The notes beneath the pieces were generated by a model. It did no database searches. It was not told the DNA's origin and saw nothing but the letters and a program-made list of their open reading frames with translations. From Eurosta solidaginis (Eukaryota; Arthropoda; Insecta; Diptera; Tephritidae), in NCBI RefSeq assembly GCF_040869045.1, contig NC_090319.1, positions 341,848,302 to 341,912,301 on the forward strand: DNA of 64,000 nucleotides, read 5' to 3'. Position numbers and translations under genes: made by a program. Shown here one piece after another: positions 35,399 through 47,742 of the stretch; the stretch's first letter is position 1, and the number at the start of each line of letters is the position of its first letter.

Positions 35399-36789
35399 CA
35401 ATGGTCTCAACAATGGTTTAAAATTTAGGTCGATGTGATTATTTAGTTTAACTAAAAGTTATACATGACAGGAATAAACCACTGCATAGATCGTTTTTAC
35501 AAAGGACCTTCGGTAAATTAATTGGGCACTCTATGACAGGAAGGCCGCCATAAATTTTCGTTTTTGGCATACAGAATCTGCCTATAGATTGGAGTCTTAG
35601 ACTTAAGCGAATTGAGATACTACATGGTTTTAATGAATCTAGTTGGCAGGCTGATTGCTCCCCACGTTGGGCTCTTATTGCTCAAGAACAACTTTAGGCC
35701 GCCCGTAACGTATTTTTGTTTAATTTTTATTTTAATTTTTTTCAATAGCGATTGATTAAATCCATCTGTAGGTTATTTATCGAAGCATTCTTTGATTCGG
35801 AATGGGTTTTCAAGGTTAGTTTTGCAAGTATTTTTGCTCAGGTTGATGAAGTGAAATGTACGTATGTTGCAAGGCAATTAAATAAATATGTATCTTGTTG
35901 TTTATCTCTAGAAGGGCGTTTTTGTAGTTATGAATAATTCATAACATATAGTCGAAAGGAAATATAACGGAAACGGATTTAAAACAAATGTCCATGATTT
36001 TGAAATATGAAAACTTTCAAGTGGTGAAAGGTTGACAGGAATAGCACCCGATCAGAAATTTGCCGGAAAGTGGGTGCATTTAATAGAACCACATTCAAGG
36101 TTGGCTGAGGGTGCGAATAACTAATATAAAATGGAATGGCACACGGGGATTCGAGCTGATGGTGCTTATATAAAGGGGGAAATCGGGAGGTGGTAAGCAT
36201 CCCATTCGAAAGTGAGTGCTACTATAGTAGCAGAAAAAATTTTGCGGCTTTCGAAAAAATATGCCAAATAGAAAATCAAAACAAACTAAGTAACATAAGC
36301 TTTAATCTACTTGAAAAGAATAATAGGTAGGAAGCAACAACAAACAAAAAGTTATATAGTTAATGTAAGCGGTATGAGCTGAACGTGCCTAAACAATAAG
36401 CAACCAAATGCCCAGGGTTTTGCAGCGTTTCAAAGCTTGAAATCGGTGAATGGGGCGCTAGAAATAACGTCAAACATTCCCGCTAGAAGTCAAATCACTG
36501 AAAATTTCTGACAAACAGAATATTCCAGACGAGATGTTGGTATTTTGTATTATAGTGCTCATCTTCGTGCTGTAAGTCTTCAGAGGACGATTTGCAATAT
36601 ATATTGACTGATTGCGATAGTTTTTGTTTCGTTCGTTATAGATCAAAGATGGTTTAAAAGTTGTTTTTTTTTTTTTTTTGGAAAAGTAGTCGGGGTCACG
36701 CCCCTTTTATGAAAAATTTAAACTCACTTTATTTCCGCTATTATTTGTTGAAGGTATCCAAAGTTTATTATAAAAATTCCATATATGAG
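35399..36789. other. Unassigned sequence
   Basis: A poly-T run at about 36662-36679 is followed by GTCGGGGTCACGCCCC, a possible scrap of the GGGCGTGG element. Nothing else recognised. Confidence 0.35.
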
Positions 36790-37010
36790 TAGAATTGCAG
36801 TGGGAGTGGGAATGAAATGGGGGTGGAAGTTAGAGTAGGAGTGAGAGTTGGGGTGGGAGTGAGATTGTGAGTTGGATTGGCAGTGATAGTAGAAGTGAGA
36901 ATGGGGTGCGAGGGAGATAATTGAAAGAAAGGATGGACAAGAATAAGAAGGAAAATGAAAGATAAAGAAGACGAGAATAATATAGAAAGAGGAGATGGGA
37001 AGGAAAGCTC
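36790..37010 (+). repeat. Purine-rich (GGGAGT)n-like tract
   Basis: 36795-36905 is a degenerate hexanucleotide built from GGGAGT/GAGAGT; 36905-37010 is GAAA/GGAA-rich. Strand-asymmetric purine tracts of this kind give misleading open frames on the other strand (36830-37012). Confidence 0.7.
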
Positions 37011-37124
37011 ACTTTGTGAATATAATATATTGATATTAAACAGCAGTGTTGTGAAGTTGATGAAAGGTATAATAAAACACTTGGTCGTTTTTGCAGCTTG
37101 CTTGCAAAGAATAAATAATAACTG

Positions 37125-37455
37125 TAAGGCGCGATAATCTCCGAAGAGATTTTAGGACGCGCTTCTCTTCCAATTTGCGTAGGGCTCCTTTTAATTTTTC
37201 CTGCACATTGGCGGGATGGGACCTACTTGTTTTATACTGGCTCCGAACGGCATCTGCAAGGCAGATGAGTTTTCACTGAGAAGCTTTTCATGGCAGAAAT
37301 ACACTCGGAGTGCTTGGCAAACACTGCCAAGGGGCGATCCCGCTTAGAAAATGTTGTTCTAATTGAAGAAAAAAACTCGTTTCTAAAATTTGTATGTTGC
37401 TTTGACCTGGCGTGAACACAGGATCTTTGGTTTTATAAGCGGAGCACGCGACAAA
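37125..37455 (-). mobile_element. tRNA-head SINE family copy
   Basis: Long copy. The plus strand shows TGTAAGGCGCGATAATC at the tail side, the full GGCGGGATGGGACC and CTCCGAACGGCATCTGCAAG blocks, GAGAAGCTTTTCATGG, and a decayed head (GCGGAGCACGCGACAAAAC). Confidence 0.85.
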
Positions 37456-38539
37456 ACAAATTAAGAAGCGATAGCAAAAAAAAAACCAATAACTGAATCA
37501 AAAACAACCTTAGAAATAAATTTCTAAATCGATGAATTGTGCACGGAAAAAGGCGAATTCAGTATCAGGTGTTGTTTCAACAGCTCATTGCTTCTTCTTG
37601 ATTATTTTCCATACAAAGCATTGTACAACAATGTGTCAGTTAATTGAAGTCAATGAAAATTTTCTTTGGACTTGACATTCTTCTGCATGGCGAATTGGTC
37701 GAATTCGCTTTGCCATCACTTTGTAAAAACTTTGCCTTGAGTACACGAATTCTCGATGAAAATCGATGATACTTAACTTTTTTTAAACACTGCCATATAC
37801 TTATATATTAAAGTGCGTACTCAAATATGCCTACACAAAAATTTCAAATACAAATAAATATCAGTTTAGTCTGTTTGTACTTGGAATTGTGAGTGTTGGC
37901 AGACCGCATTGTCTCCCGAACAAATAATGTATACATATATCCTAATACATGTAAGAATTCACATTCGCAATATTTATTTGTATTTGTGTGAGTGTGTGCG
38001 TTTTCGATATATTACCTAATCAGAAGTTTTTACTTTAGCTTTAGTTTTAGCTTTGCTAATTTTATTGATAAAGTTTTAGTACGGTCGATTATATGATTCA
38101 AAACTATTTGTCTGACTGTGAGGCTATGGTATTTCTGAACTAGTTTATAGAAAATCTGATTTTGAGTTGAGTTGATACATATTGTTAGGAAACACCCTTT
38201 GGATACGACCTCTATGCACAGAAAGCCGGTTAAGTTTTTTTTCAACTGGCAACCGATAGGGTGGCCGCCGTGTAAAGCCACATCATAACTTTTGGCTTTG
38301 GGTCGAAGTTTCTTCGAACTATTCTCTTGCACGAGTAATAAACGACGTACCCCTTCTATACTCTTCTTTCAATATCGACTTTTCAGTTTGGCTTGTTGTC
38401 TATTCTCCAAGATAGCTTCCCCTCATTGAGAGTGAGACCTCTTTGTCGTTTAGTCAAGACATCCGAAATTGAGGTATTTTTGTTCTGTTACTGGAGGGTA
38501 TCAATTCTTTTTTGAGGTTGCTCGTTGCGGCGCAGGTGT
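37456..38539. other. Unassigned sequence
   Basis: Open frame 38030-38332 (minus) has no recognisable domain. AT-rich. Confidence 0.35.
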
Positions 38540-38790
38540 GTAACCTGCTATGTTCGCTAAACGTTATGGGAAAACCCATCGCAACTGCGATAACTACGTC
38601 GCTTGCATATGCCTTACTACATTATCAATATCCATAAGTATTTCATTCAGTGCTACAACCCGCAGTAGTAGAAAGACAACCCCCCCTGGGTTGTTTCTCT
38701 TCCCACGTCTCGGGTCGTTATCACCGAGCCCATGTCTGCTTGTATAGTTCTCTCCTGTATTTATTGCGCCGATATGCAAAAGTGGCTGTC
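38540..38790 (-). pseudogene. Reverse transcriptase fragment of another LINE family
   Basis: On the minus strand the words PGGVVFLLLRVVALNEILMDIDN (after NNP) resemble the PQGGVLSPLL...N.LL.EL segment of R1/LOA/I-type reverse transcriptases; the YADD block would follow, but the frame is closed by a stop. It looks like a distinct family from the jockey-like and RTE-like LINEs here. Confidence 0.5.
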
Positions 38791-40258
38791 TACACTAGCT
38801 CTTTGGTGGGCTTTGAAAATAGCGCCGGTTTGTACATCACTGAATGCATCTTATATTGGTAGTAGACTTAATTTTTACAGAATCAATCAGCACTAGGAGG
38901 GTAGTTTTTTTTTACCTCCGCTTAATGTAAGCATACTCCTCCTTTTACAGGTTTAGTCTTGTTATTGTTCAACTAATGTTAATGTCCAAAAGCCTCTCAA
39001 AAGCTACAAGCATAAAGGATGTGAGGCTTGAAATTTTTAATGCGTTTGGCTTCCCCTCTTGAGCAGAAAGGTTAACCTTGTTTCCTTCCAACTCTGTAGA
39101 ATACAAGTTAGGGCGATACTCACTATGTACATCCTGGAGAGCCAGATCGCCTATCTTTATGATCTTGTTTTCCTCATCCTACTTGGGTTTCTGCAGCGAA
39201 GATACTGTTCACATCTGAACTTGAAGACGAAGAAGATCCAGCAGTCATCCAACAGAAAGCCTTTATCATTCTTTCGCCTTTCGGTTAACAGAGTTAGATC
39301 TAGCGCTGAAACCTATGCGAACTAGGGAATAAAAGAGTAGTCGTATTACCAATGTTACAAATACTTAATTTAGAATTAAGGATGTTATGCAGAAAGAACT
39401 TATCTCTATCGTTAGCTGAGGAACTTTTCCAAATCGCGTGTTTTACATTGAATCACAGCATAGAATAATTCCATTCTCGCCATAAAGTGCATCAGCACTC
39501 GTTTATAAGTGTATCTGCTCTGGAGGCGGAACCATCTTGTCATGGGCCATGTACGCCCATATCACGAAGGTGGCTTGGTTACAATCGAATTTTATTTTTA
39601 CCAAAAAATATCCACCTTATTTGATTAAAATGTAGGCTCTTGGCTTATTTACATCTTTTGGAACAGATTGTGTATATTAAAGCTGTTTTTTTATATTTAC
39701 CAAAGTAGTGTGGATACTAAAAGACTATAACTTATTTTACAGGGATATAGTAAAGGCGTATATAAAAACACATATGTGTTGCTGTGTTTATTGTTTAACC
39801 ACGGCATTTTGTTTTTCTTGTGCGGTTGCTTAACATCCAAAATCCATTCAACATCATCTTCCTTCCAAGCCCTTCGCTAGCTGTTGCCAACAAAACTTTC
39901 CTAATTTATGCCAATTAAGGAAAATGAGGGAATTTATAACTTAAATTGTTTGATATTGTTACAGCTTAGCCACTGTTTATTACAAAAACACATATTGTAG
40001 CAAATAGTTTTTATTATTCTCTGCGTTTGCACATTTTTTGGAATCACGTATCATACATATCACTACCTCACAATTCGGATATGATATGTAGCAGTTTTGA
40101 TGTGTAAACATCTTTGCTCATCGTATGGGGGTATCCTTAAAGTAAAAGTAAGATGTAAGTGTGAGCGTAGGCGAAAGTGTAATCGTAGTATTTGTAAGAG
40201 GTATGCTATATTGGGGATAATGTACGAAGAATGTAAATGCAGCCGTAGTATGTAATAT
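38791..40258. other. Unassigned sequence
   Basis: Open frame 39059-39325 has no recognisable domain; the first few hundred bases may be more of the decayed LINE at 38540. Confidence 0.3.
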
Positions 40259-41170
40259 TGTGACGAATATACACTAAAGGATACTATCATCTCTAAGCCG
40301 ATACTAAGCAGTGACTTGTATGTACATAAACAAATCAATCATTATGTCTACAAATATGTACATGGCAGCAGCGGAGAGATGCTCACAAAAGTATGCAATC
40401 ATCAGCAAAGTATTTCTCGCACATACATATGCATATATCTGAGATGCTCACAAAAGTAGGCAATCATTGTGCAATATCACTCACATATACACGCGCATAT
40501 GAGAAGCTATAAATGTGCATCTGTAGTTTATAGCTGGTAAACAAGTAGTAAATTCTAGAAATAGAAACGCCTAGAAATATGCCAACGAGGAAACCGAAGA
40601 GTATAAAAGCAGCACCAGCTGAGGCACGACCAATCAGTTTGATTCAAGCACGCTATACGAACGTTAGCACGCAAATGTCATCTCAGCTGGAATCGCAGGA
40701 GAACCGAATAACATCGAAGATTGAAGCACAAGAGGCACGAATATCCGAAATGTCGGCGCAAATTTCAGCACAGATATCATCGCCGATCTCTGCTCAACTG
40801 GAAGAACAGGAAGGACGTATTTCCCCGTAGTTGGAGGCGCACGATACAAATATTTTACAACTCGAAGACAAAATTGATGCAGAGATTGAAACATTAAGAG
40901 GTCGAGCAGAGACACGTTTAACATCCAAGATGGAATCATAGGAGACACGTATATCCGAAATGTCGTCGCAAATGTCATCTCAGCTGGAATCACAGGAGAA
41001 CCGTATAACATCGAATATTGAAGCACAAGAGGCGCGAATATCCGAAATGTCGGCGCAAATTTCAGCACAGATATCATCGCAGATCTCTTCTCAACTGTAA
41101 GAGCAAGAATTACGTATTTCCTCGAAAATTGATGCCGAGATTGAAACATTGAGAGGTATGAGCAGAATCA
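40259..41170 (+). mobile_element. LTR retrotransposon remnant: 5' LTR joined to gag-like coding relic
   Basis: Begins TGTGACGAATATAC after ATAT (40255-40258) and matches the solo LTRs through the TATA box (GAGTATAAAAGC, about 40600) to ACGCTAT near 40655. From there a coiled-coil coding relic runs on, so the 3' part of the LTR and the leader have been deleted. In-frame stops (for example at 40828-40830) and repeated EMSAQISAQISS and ESQENRITS units show two partial internal duplications (40670-40830 and 40965-41125). No protease, RT or integrase follows. Confidence 0.7.
40579..41160 (+). pseudogene. gag-like coiled-coil relic with repeated units
   Basis: From ATG 40579 the frame reads a basic start (MPTRKPKSIKAAPAEARP) and then a heptad-rich Ser/Gln/Ile stretch: SSQLESQENRITSKIEAQEARISEM and SAQISAQISS. 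A stop falls at 40828. The same units recur downstream in the same frame with further stops, plus an KIDAEIETLRG unit present twice. Fits the N-terminal gag coiled coil of some fly LTR elements; that identification is from position after the LTR and general character. Confidence 0.55.
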
Positions 41171-41436
41171 CACAGCAACGCAAGGGAAACATGTCACTTA
41201 CATATAAATTAGACTTTGTGAGTATATACACAATTTTTGTGCATGCAAGTACTCGAGATATATACATGATCAAATGCGTGATCCTTTCTACCGATGCAAA
41301 AAGTGTTTATAAAAACAAAGAACGTGGTAAGGTACTCAGGTTTAATTGGAATTGAGGTTTTATTGGTGTCACATTTCTGCTCGTTATTTGGTTAGATTTA
41401 TATGAAGTAATAAAGTGCAAAAGAAATAAAATAAAA
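41171..41436. other. Unassigned sequence
   Basis: Short AT-rich stretch between the LTR remnant and the RTE-like LINE tail. Confidence 0.4.
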
Positions 41437-42505
41437 ACTTACTTTCTTACTTACTAATTGGCGTTTAACCGTCTAAATGGTTATGGCCGTCCAACAAGGC
41501 GCGCCAGTCGCTCCTTCGCTCCGCCAACCGGCGCCAATTGGTCACACCAAGGGAGTTTAAATTGTTTTCCACCTGGTCCTTCCAACGGAGTGGGGGCCAC
41601 CCTCTACCTCTGCTTCCAAAGGCGGGTTCCGATAGAAACACTTTCTTCGCCGGAGCATCATCATTCATTCGCATAACATGGCCTAGCCAGCGCAGCCGCT
41701 GCGTTTTAATTCGCTGGACTATGTTGATGTCTGCGTATAGCTCGTACAGCTCATCATTAAATCTTCTTCGTTACTCGCCATCGCCAACGCGTAGAGGTCC
41801 ATAAATCTTTCCAAGAACTTTTCTCTCGAACACTCCCAAAGCCGCTTCATCTGCTGTTGTCATGGTCCATGTTTCTGCCCCATATAGCAGGACGGGTACG
41901 ATAAGTGACTTGTAGAGTATGATTTTCGTTCGCCGAGAGAGGACTTTACTTTTCAATTGCCTACCTAGTCCAAAGTAGCATTTATTGGCAAGATTGATTC
42001 TTCGCTGGATTTCAGTGCTGATGTTGTTGCTAGTGTTGATGCTGGTTCCCAAATAAACGAAGTCTTTTACTATTTCGGAATTATGGCTGCCAACAGTAGC
42101 ATAGTTGCCAAGACACGTATGCGCTGACTCTTTGCTCGATGACAGCAGGTACATCGTTTTGTCCTCATTCACCATCAAATCTTTACCGCTTCTTTTTCCA
42201 GTTTGGAGTAAGCAGAACTAACAGCGCGGGTGTTTAGGTCGATGATATCAATGTCATCAGCATATGCCAATAATTGCACACTTTTATAGTATATTGTTCC
42301 AGGGCGTTTTAGTTCTACAGCTAGTATAATTTTCTCCAGCATCAAATTAAAGAAATCGCACGATAGGGGGTCACCCTGTCTGAAACCTCGTTTAGTTTCG
42401 AACGGCTCGGAGAGGTCCTTCCCAATTCTGACTGATCTGATGGTGTTGCTCAACGTCATTTTGCACAGCCGTATAAGTTTTGCGGGGAAACCAAATTCAG
42501 ACATA
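41437..42505 (-). mobile_element. RTE-like LINE, 5'-truncated, best copy
   Basis: About 1.07 kb on the minus strand. 42175-42504 encodes the RT palm region: RGFRQGDPLSCDFFNLMLEK (residues 40-58 of the frame) and LLAYADDIDII (79-88). A frameshift then leads to 42178-41771 (MVNEDKTMYLLSS, DFVYLGTSINT, RRINLANKCYFGLGRQLKS, PVLLYGAETWTM, FERKVLGKIYGP). A single stop follows, and the same frame continues to 41465 (RRRFNDELYELYADI, RLRWLGHVMRMNDDAP, LDGHNHLDG). The 3' end is GCCAATTAGTAAGTAAG. The RT N-terminus and endonuclease are absent. Assignment to RTE is by similarity of the post-RT region to BovB-type proteins. Confidence 0.85.
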
Positions 42506-42507
42506 AT

Positions 42508-45500
42508 AAGTAAGGCAGGCTAAGTTCGGGTGTAACCGAACATTACATACTCAGTTGAGAGCTATGGAGACAAAATAAGGAAAATCACCATGTAGGAAAA
42601 TGAACCTAGGGTAACCCTGGAATGTGGTTGTATGACATGTGTATCAAATGGAAGATATTAAAGAGTATTTTAAGAGAGAGTAGGCCAGTAGGAGAGAGGA
42701 GAGTAGGAGATGGACGCCATTTAGGGATATCGCCATAAAGGTGGACCAGGGCTGACTCTAGAATTTGTTTGTACGATATGGGTATCAAATGGAAGGTGTT
42801 ACTGAGCATTTTAAGAGGGAGTGGGCCTTAGGTCTATCCGTGGACGCCTTTTCGAGATATCGCCATTAAGGTGGACCAGGGGTGACTCTAGAATGTGTTT
42901 GTACGATATGGGTATCAAATGAAAGGTGGTAATGAGTATTTTAAAAGGGAATGGGCTTTAGTTCTATAGGTGAACGCCTTTTCGAGAAATCGCCATAAAG
43001 GTGGACAACGGGTGCCTCTAGAATATGTTTGTACGATATGGGTATAAAATGAAAGCTGCTAACGAGTATTTTGAAAAGGAGTGATCCTTAGTTCCATAGG
43101 TGGACGCCGTTTCGAGATATCGCCATAAAGGTGGACCAGGGGTGTCTCTAGAATGTGTTTGTACGATATTGGAATCAAATGAAAGGTGTTACTGAGCATT
43201 TTAAGAGGGAGTGAGCATTAGGTCTATAGGTGGACGCTTTTTCGAGATATCGCCATTAGGGTGGGCCAGGGGTGACTCTAGAATGTTTGTACGATATGGG
43301 TATCAAACGAAAAGTGTTACTGAGCATTTTAAGAGGGAGTGGGCATTAGGTCTATAGGTGGACGCCTTTTCGAAATGTCGCCATTAGGGTGGGCCAGGGG
43401 TTACTGTAGAATGTGTTTGTATGATATGGGTATCAAACGAAAAGTGTTACTGAGCATTTTAAGAGGGAGTGGGCATTAGGTCTATAGGTGGACGCCTTTT
43501 CGAGATATCGCCATTAGGATCGGCCAGGGGTGACTCTAGAATGTGTTTGTACGATATGGGATCAAATGAAAGGTGGTAATGAGTATTTTAAAAGGGAGTA
43601 ATCCTTAGTTCTATAGGTGCACGCCTTCTCGAGATATCGCCATAAAGGTGGACCAAGGGTGACTCTAGAATGTTTGTACGATATGGGAATCAAACGAAAG
43701 GTGTTACTGAGCATTTTAAGAGGGAGTGGGCATTAGGTCTATAGGTGGACCCATTTTCGAGATATCGCCATTAGGGTGGGCCAGGGGTGACTCTAGAATG
43801 TTTGTACGATATGGGTATCAAACGAAAGGTGTTACTGAGCATTTTAAGAGGGAGTGGGCATTAGGTCTATAGGTGGACGCCTTTTCGAGATATCGCCATT
43901 AGGGTGGGCCAGGGGTGACTCTAGAATGTTTGTACGATATGGGTATCAAACGAAAGGTGTTACTGAGCATTTTAAGAGGGAGTGGGCATTAGGTCTATAG
44001 GTGGACCCATTTTCGAGATATATCCATTAGGGTGGGCCAGGGGTGACTCTAGAATGTTTGTACGATATGGGTATCAAACGAAAGGTGTTACTGAGCATTT
44101 TAAGAGGGAGTGGGCATTAGGTCTATAGGTGGACGCCTTTTCGAGATATCGCCATTAGGGTGGGCCAGTGGTGACTCTAGAATGTTTGTACGATATGGGT
44201 ATCAAACGAAAGGTGTTACTGAGCATTTCAAGAGGGAGTGGGCATTAGGTCTATAGGCGGACGCCTTTTCGAGATATCGCCATTAGGGTGGGCCAGGGGT
44301 GACTCTAGAATGTGTTTGTACCATATGGATATCAAATTAAAGGTATTAATGAGGGTTTTAAAAGCGAGTGGCCCTTAGATGTATATGTGAAGGCGTTCTC
44401 GCGATATCGACCAAAATGTGGACCAGGTGATCCAGAAAATCATCTGTCGGGTACTACTAATTTATTTATATATGCAATACCACTAACAGTATTCCTTCCA
44501 AGATTCCAAGGGCTGTTGATTTCGCCTTGTAGAACTTTTTCATTTTCTTCTACTTAATATGGTAGGTGTCACACCAATTTTACAAAATTTTTTCCAAAGT
44601 TATATTTTGCGTCAATAAACCAATCCAGTTACAATGTTTCATCCCTTTTTTCGTATTTGGTATAGAATTATGGCATTTTTTTCATTTTTCGTAATTTTAG
44701 ATATCGATAAAGTGGGCGTGGTTATAGTCGGATTTCGGCCATTTTTATACCAAGCTAAAGTGAGTTCAGATAAGTACGTGGGCTAAGTTTAGTAAAGATA
44801 TATCGGTTTTTGCTCAAGTTATTGTGTTAACGGCCGAGCGGAAGGACAGACGGTGGACTGTGTATAAAAACTGGGCGTGGCTTCCACCGATTTCGCCCAT
44901 TTTCACAGAGAACAGTTACCGTCATAGAATCTATGCCCCTACCAAATTTGTGAAGGATTGGTAAATTTTTGTTCGACTTATGGCATTAAAAGTATTCTAG
45001 ACAAACTAAATGAAAATGGGCGGAGCCACGCCCATTTTGAATTTTTTTTTATTTTTGTATTTTGTTGCATCATATTATTACTGGAGTTGAATTTTGACTT
45101 AATTTACTTAAATGCAGTAAAGATATTAAATTTTTTGTTAAAATTTGAATTTAAAAAAATTTTTTTTTAAAAAGTGGGCGTGTTCTTCATCCAATTTTGC
45201 GAATTTTTATTTAGCACACATATAGTAATAGTAGTAACGTTTCTGCTAAATTTCATCATGATATCTTCAACGACTGCCAAATTACAGCTTGCAAAACTTT
45301 TAAATTACCTTCTTGTAAAAGTGGGCAGTGCCACGCCCATTGTCCAAAATCTTACTAATCTTCTATTCTGCGTCATAGCGTGAACCCATCTACCAAGTTT
45401 CATCGCTTTAACCGCTTTTGGCAATGAATTATCGCTTTTTTTCGGTTTTTCGAAATTTTCGATATCGAAAAAGTGGGCGTGGTTATAATCCGATATCATT

Positions 45501-45752
45501 CATTTTAAATAGCGATCTGACATGAATGCCCAGGAATCTACATACGAAATTTCATCAAGATACCTCAAAATTTACTCAAGTTATCGTGTTAACGGCCGGA
45601 CGGACATGACTCAATCAAATTTTTTTTCGATACTGATGATTTTGATATATGGAAGTCTATATCTATCTCGATTCCTTTATACCTGTACAACCAACCGTTA
45701 TCCAATCAAAGTTAATATACTCTGTGGACTCTGCTCAACTGAGTATAAAAAC
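42508..45752 (+). mobile_element. Tandem-repeat-bearing element A (CCGAACATTA ... GAGTATAAAA)
   Basis: Starts AAGTAAGGCAGGCTAAG, then a TTCGG-GTGTAA-CCGAA hairpin and CATACTCAGTTGAGAGC; ends GCTCAACTGAGTATAAAA. The two ends contain complementary ATACTCAGYTGAG words. Between them lie a tandem array (42625-44330) and a non-coding right half with repeated GGGCGTGG blocks and a GGCCGGACGGACATG block. No protein is encoded. The plan (subterminal complementary words, central tandem repeats, no target duplication seen) is like non-autonomous Helitron/Helentron elements such as DINE-1 of Drosophila; this is a suggestion only. It abuts the 5' end of the RTE-like LINE. Confidence 0.75.
42625..44330 (+). 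repeat. Tandem array, about 13 units of 128-130 bp
   Basis: The word TCTAGAAT recurs with GAAT at 42761, 42891, 43021, 43151, 43281, 43409, 43539, 43668, 43796, 43924, 44052, 44180 and 44308, a spacing of 128-130 bp. Each unit contains GTACGATATGGGTATCAAA, GAGCATTTTAAGAGGGAGTG, TCTATAGGTGGACGCC, TTTTCGAGATATCGCCAT and GGTGGGCCAGGGGTGAC. Units at both edges are divergent and those from about 43660 onward nearly identical, so the array grew recently from its middle or right part. Confidence 0.95.
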
Positions 45753-46082
45753 TAAAGCAGAATAAAATCAAATAAAACTAAATTTAAAAAATCTATTGAA
45801 ATAAAAAAAAATAAAATAAAATAAAATAGAGAAAGTATAATTAAAAAAAAAAAAACAATGAAAAAAAAACTAAACCAATTTAAAAAATAAAAGAAAAATA
45901 GAGCAACAAAAACCAATAAAATAAAAAAATACATTAAATAAAACAAACTAAAATGAAACAAATTAGAAGAAAATTAAATAAAAATAAATTTAAAAAAATA
46001 ATAATAAACAAAATGAAAACAGAAATAAAACATCATAAAATAGAATAAAGTAGACTAAAATTAAGTTAACTTAAAGTAACGC
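45753..46082 (+). repeat. A-rich AAATA simple sequence
   Basis: 45770-46070 is dominated by AAATA/AAAAT units. A 69-codon Phe/Leu frame on the minus strand is a by-product of this composition. Confidence 0.75.
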
Positions 46083-46320
46083 ATGACGTGTCTGAATGTG
46101 GTAACAACTCAACCATCGGAGGAGTGCGGGTTCAAATCCTACTCCCCTGAGAAAGGCTTTGCAGAGATTTACAGAGTATAATTGTCGCCTTGTCTGTCCA
46201 GATCTCACGTTGTTTAAATTTTTCCTAAACTAATAAATAAATTAATTAAATTAATGTTATGTTTGGTTTTAGTGGTTTGTAAATAATTAATTATTATATT
46301 AATTTGTTGTCTTCAATCTG
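46083..46320 (+). mobile_element. tRNA-like SINE head remnant
   Basis: GACGTGTCTGAATGTGGTAAC followed 40 bp later by GCGGGTTCAAATCCTACTCC resembles A-box and B-box spacing of a tRNA-derived SINE. A different family from the recurrent SINE of this window. The stretch TTAATTATTATATTAATTTG at 46289-46308 has an inverted partner at about 47765-47788 on the far side of element B, so B interrupts a palindrome-bearing sequence. Confidence 0.4.
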
Positions 46321-46449
46321 ATGATAAACCATTATGGGTTTTGAAATAGTCGTCTATAGGGTCTATGAACTTTGTTTTTTTCTAATTTACTTATTTTCTA
46401 TATATAATAATTTAATATAAAATATCTTGTAAAATATACATTTTACAAC

Positions 46450-47742
46450 AAGTAAGGAAGGCTAACTTCGGGTGTAACCGAACATTAAATACTCAGCTAA
46501 GAGCTTTGGAGACAAAATAAGGGAAAATCACCATGTAAGATAATGAACCTAGGGTAACCCTGGAATGATGTGTGTATCAAATGGAAGATATTAAAAAGTA
46601 TTTTAAAACGGAGTAGGCCATAGTTCTATAGGTGTACGCCATTTCGGGATATCGCCATAAAGGTGGACCAGGGGTGACTCTAGAATGTGTTTGTACGATA
46701 TGTGTATCAAATTAAAGGTATTAATGAGGGTTTTAAAAGGGAATGGCCCTTAGTTGTATATGTGAAGGCGTTTTCGAGATATGGACCAAAATGTCGGGTA
46801 CCGCTAATTTATTTATATATGTAATACCACGAACAGTATTTCTGCTAAAATTTCAAGGCCTTTTGATTTCGCCCTGCGGAACTTTTTCATTTTATTCTAC
46901 TTAATATGGTAGGTGTCACACCCAATTTACAAAGTTTTTCTAATGTTATATTTTGCGTCAATAAACCAATTCAATTACAATGATTATCCCTGTTTTCATA
47001 TTTGGTATAGAATATTGGCATTTTTTTTTTCATTTTTCGTAATTTTCGATATAGAAAAAGTGGGCGTTGTCATAGTCGGATTTCGGCAATTTTTTATACC
47101 AAGATAAAGTGAGTTGAGGTAAGTAGAGATATATCGATTTTTGCCAAGTTGTCCTGTTAAGGGCCGAGCGGAAGTACAGACCGTCGACTGCGTAAAAAAA
47201 ATGGGCGTGGCTTCAACCGAAATCGTCCATTTTCACAGAAAACAGTTATCGTCATAGAATCTATGCCCCTACCAAATTTCACAAGGATTGGTCAATTTTT
47301 GTTCGACTTGTGGCATTAAAAGTATTCTTGACAAATTAAATGAAAAAGGACGGAGCTACGCCCATTTTGAAATTTTCTTTTATTTTTGTATTTTGTTGCA
47401 CCATATCATTACTGGAATTGAATGTTGACACAATTTACTTATATACTGTAACGATATTCAATTTTTTGTTATAATTTGACTTAAAACAAATTTTTTTTTA
47501 AAGTGGGCATATTCGTCATCCGATTTTTCTAATTTTTATTTAGCACATATATAGGAACAGAGTTATCGTGTTAACGGACAGACGGACGGACGGACATGGC
47601 TAAATAAATTTCTTTTTTCGCCCAGATCATTTTGATATATAGAAATCTATATCTATCTCGATTAGTTTATGCCGTTACGGATTACCGTTATGCGAACAAA
47701 ATTAATATACTCTGTGAGCTCTTCTCAGCTGAGTATAAAAAT
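46450..47742 (+). mobile_element. Tandem-repeat-bearing element B (short copy)
   Basis: Same ends as element A (AAGTAAGGAAGGCTAAC, CCGAACATTA, ATACTCAGCTAAGAGC ... CTCAGCTGAGTATAAAA) and the same order of non-coding blocks, but only about 1.5 units of the 130-bp repeat (46560-46760). Shows that the array length varies between copies of one family. Confidence 0.8.

Noticed and set aside
42625..44330. Regular 128-130 bp repeats considered as a CRISPR-like array
   Set aside because: Units are contiguous without unique spacers and belong to a eukaryotic mobile element; tandem repeat, not CRISPR.
45752..45961. 69-codon Phe/Leu frame
   Set aside because: By-product of A-rich AAATA simple sequence.
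46083..46160. Possible tRNA gene (GGTTCAAATCC box)
   Set aside because: No cloverleaf could be drawn, and the surrounding sequence is repeat-like; kept only as a SINE-head remnant.
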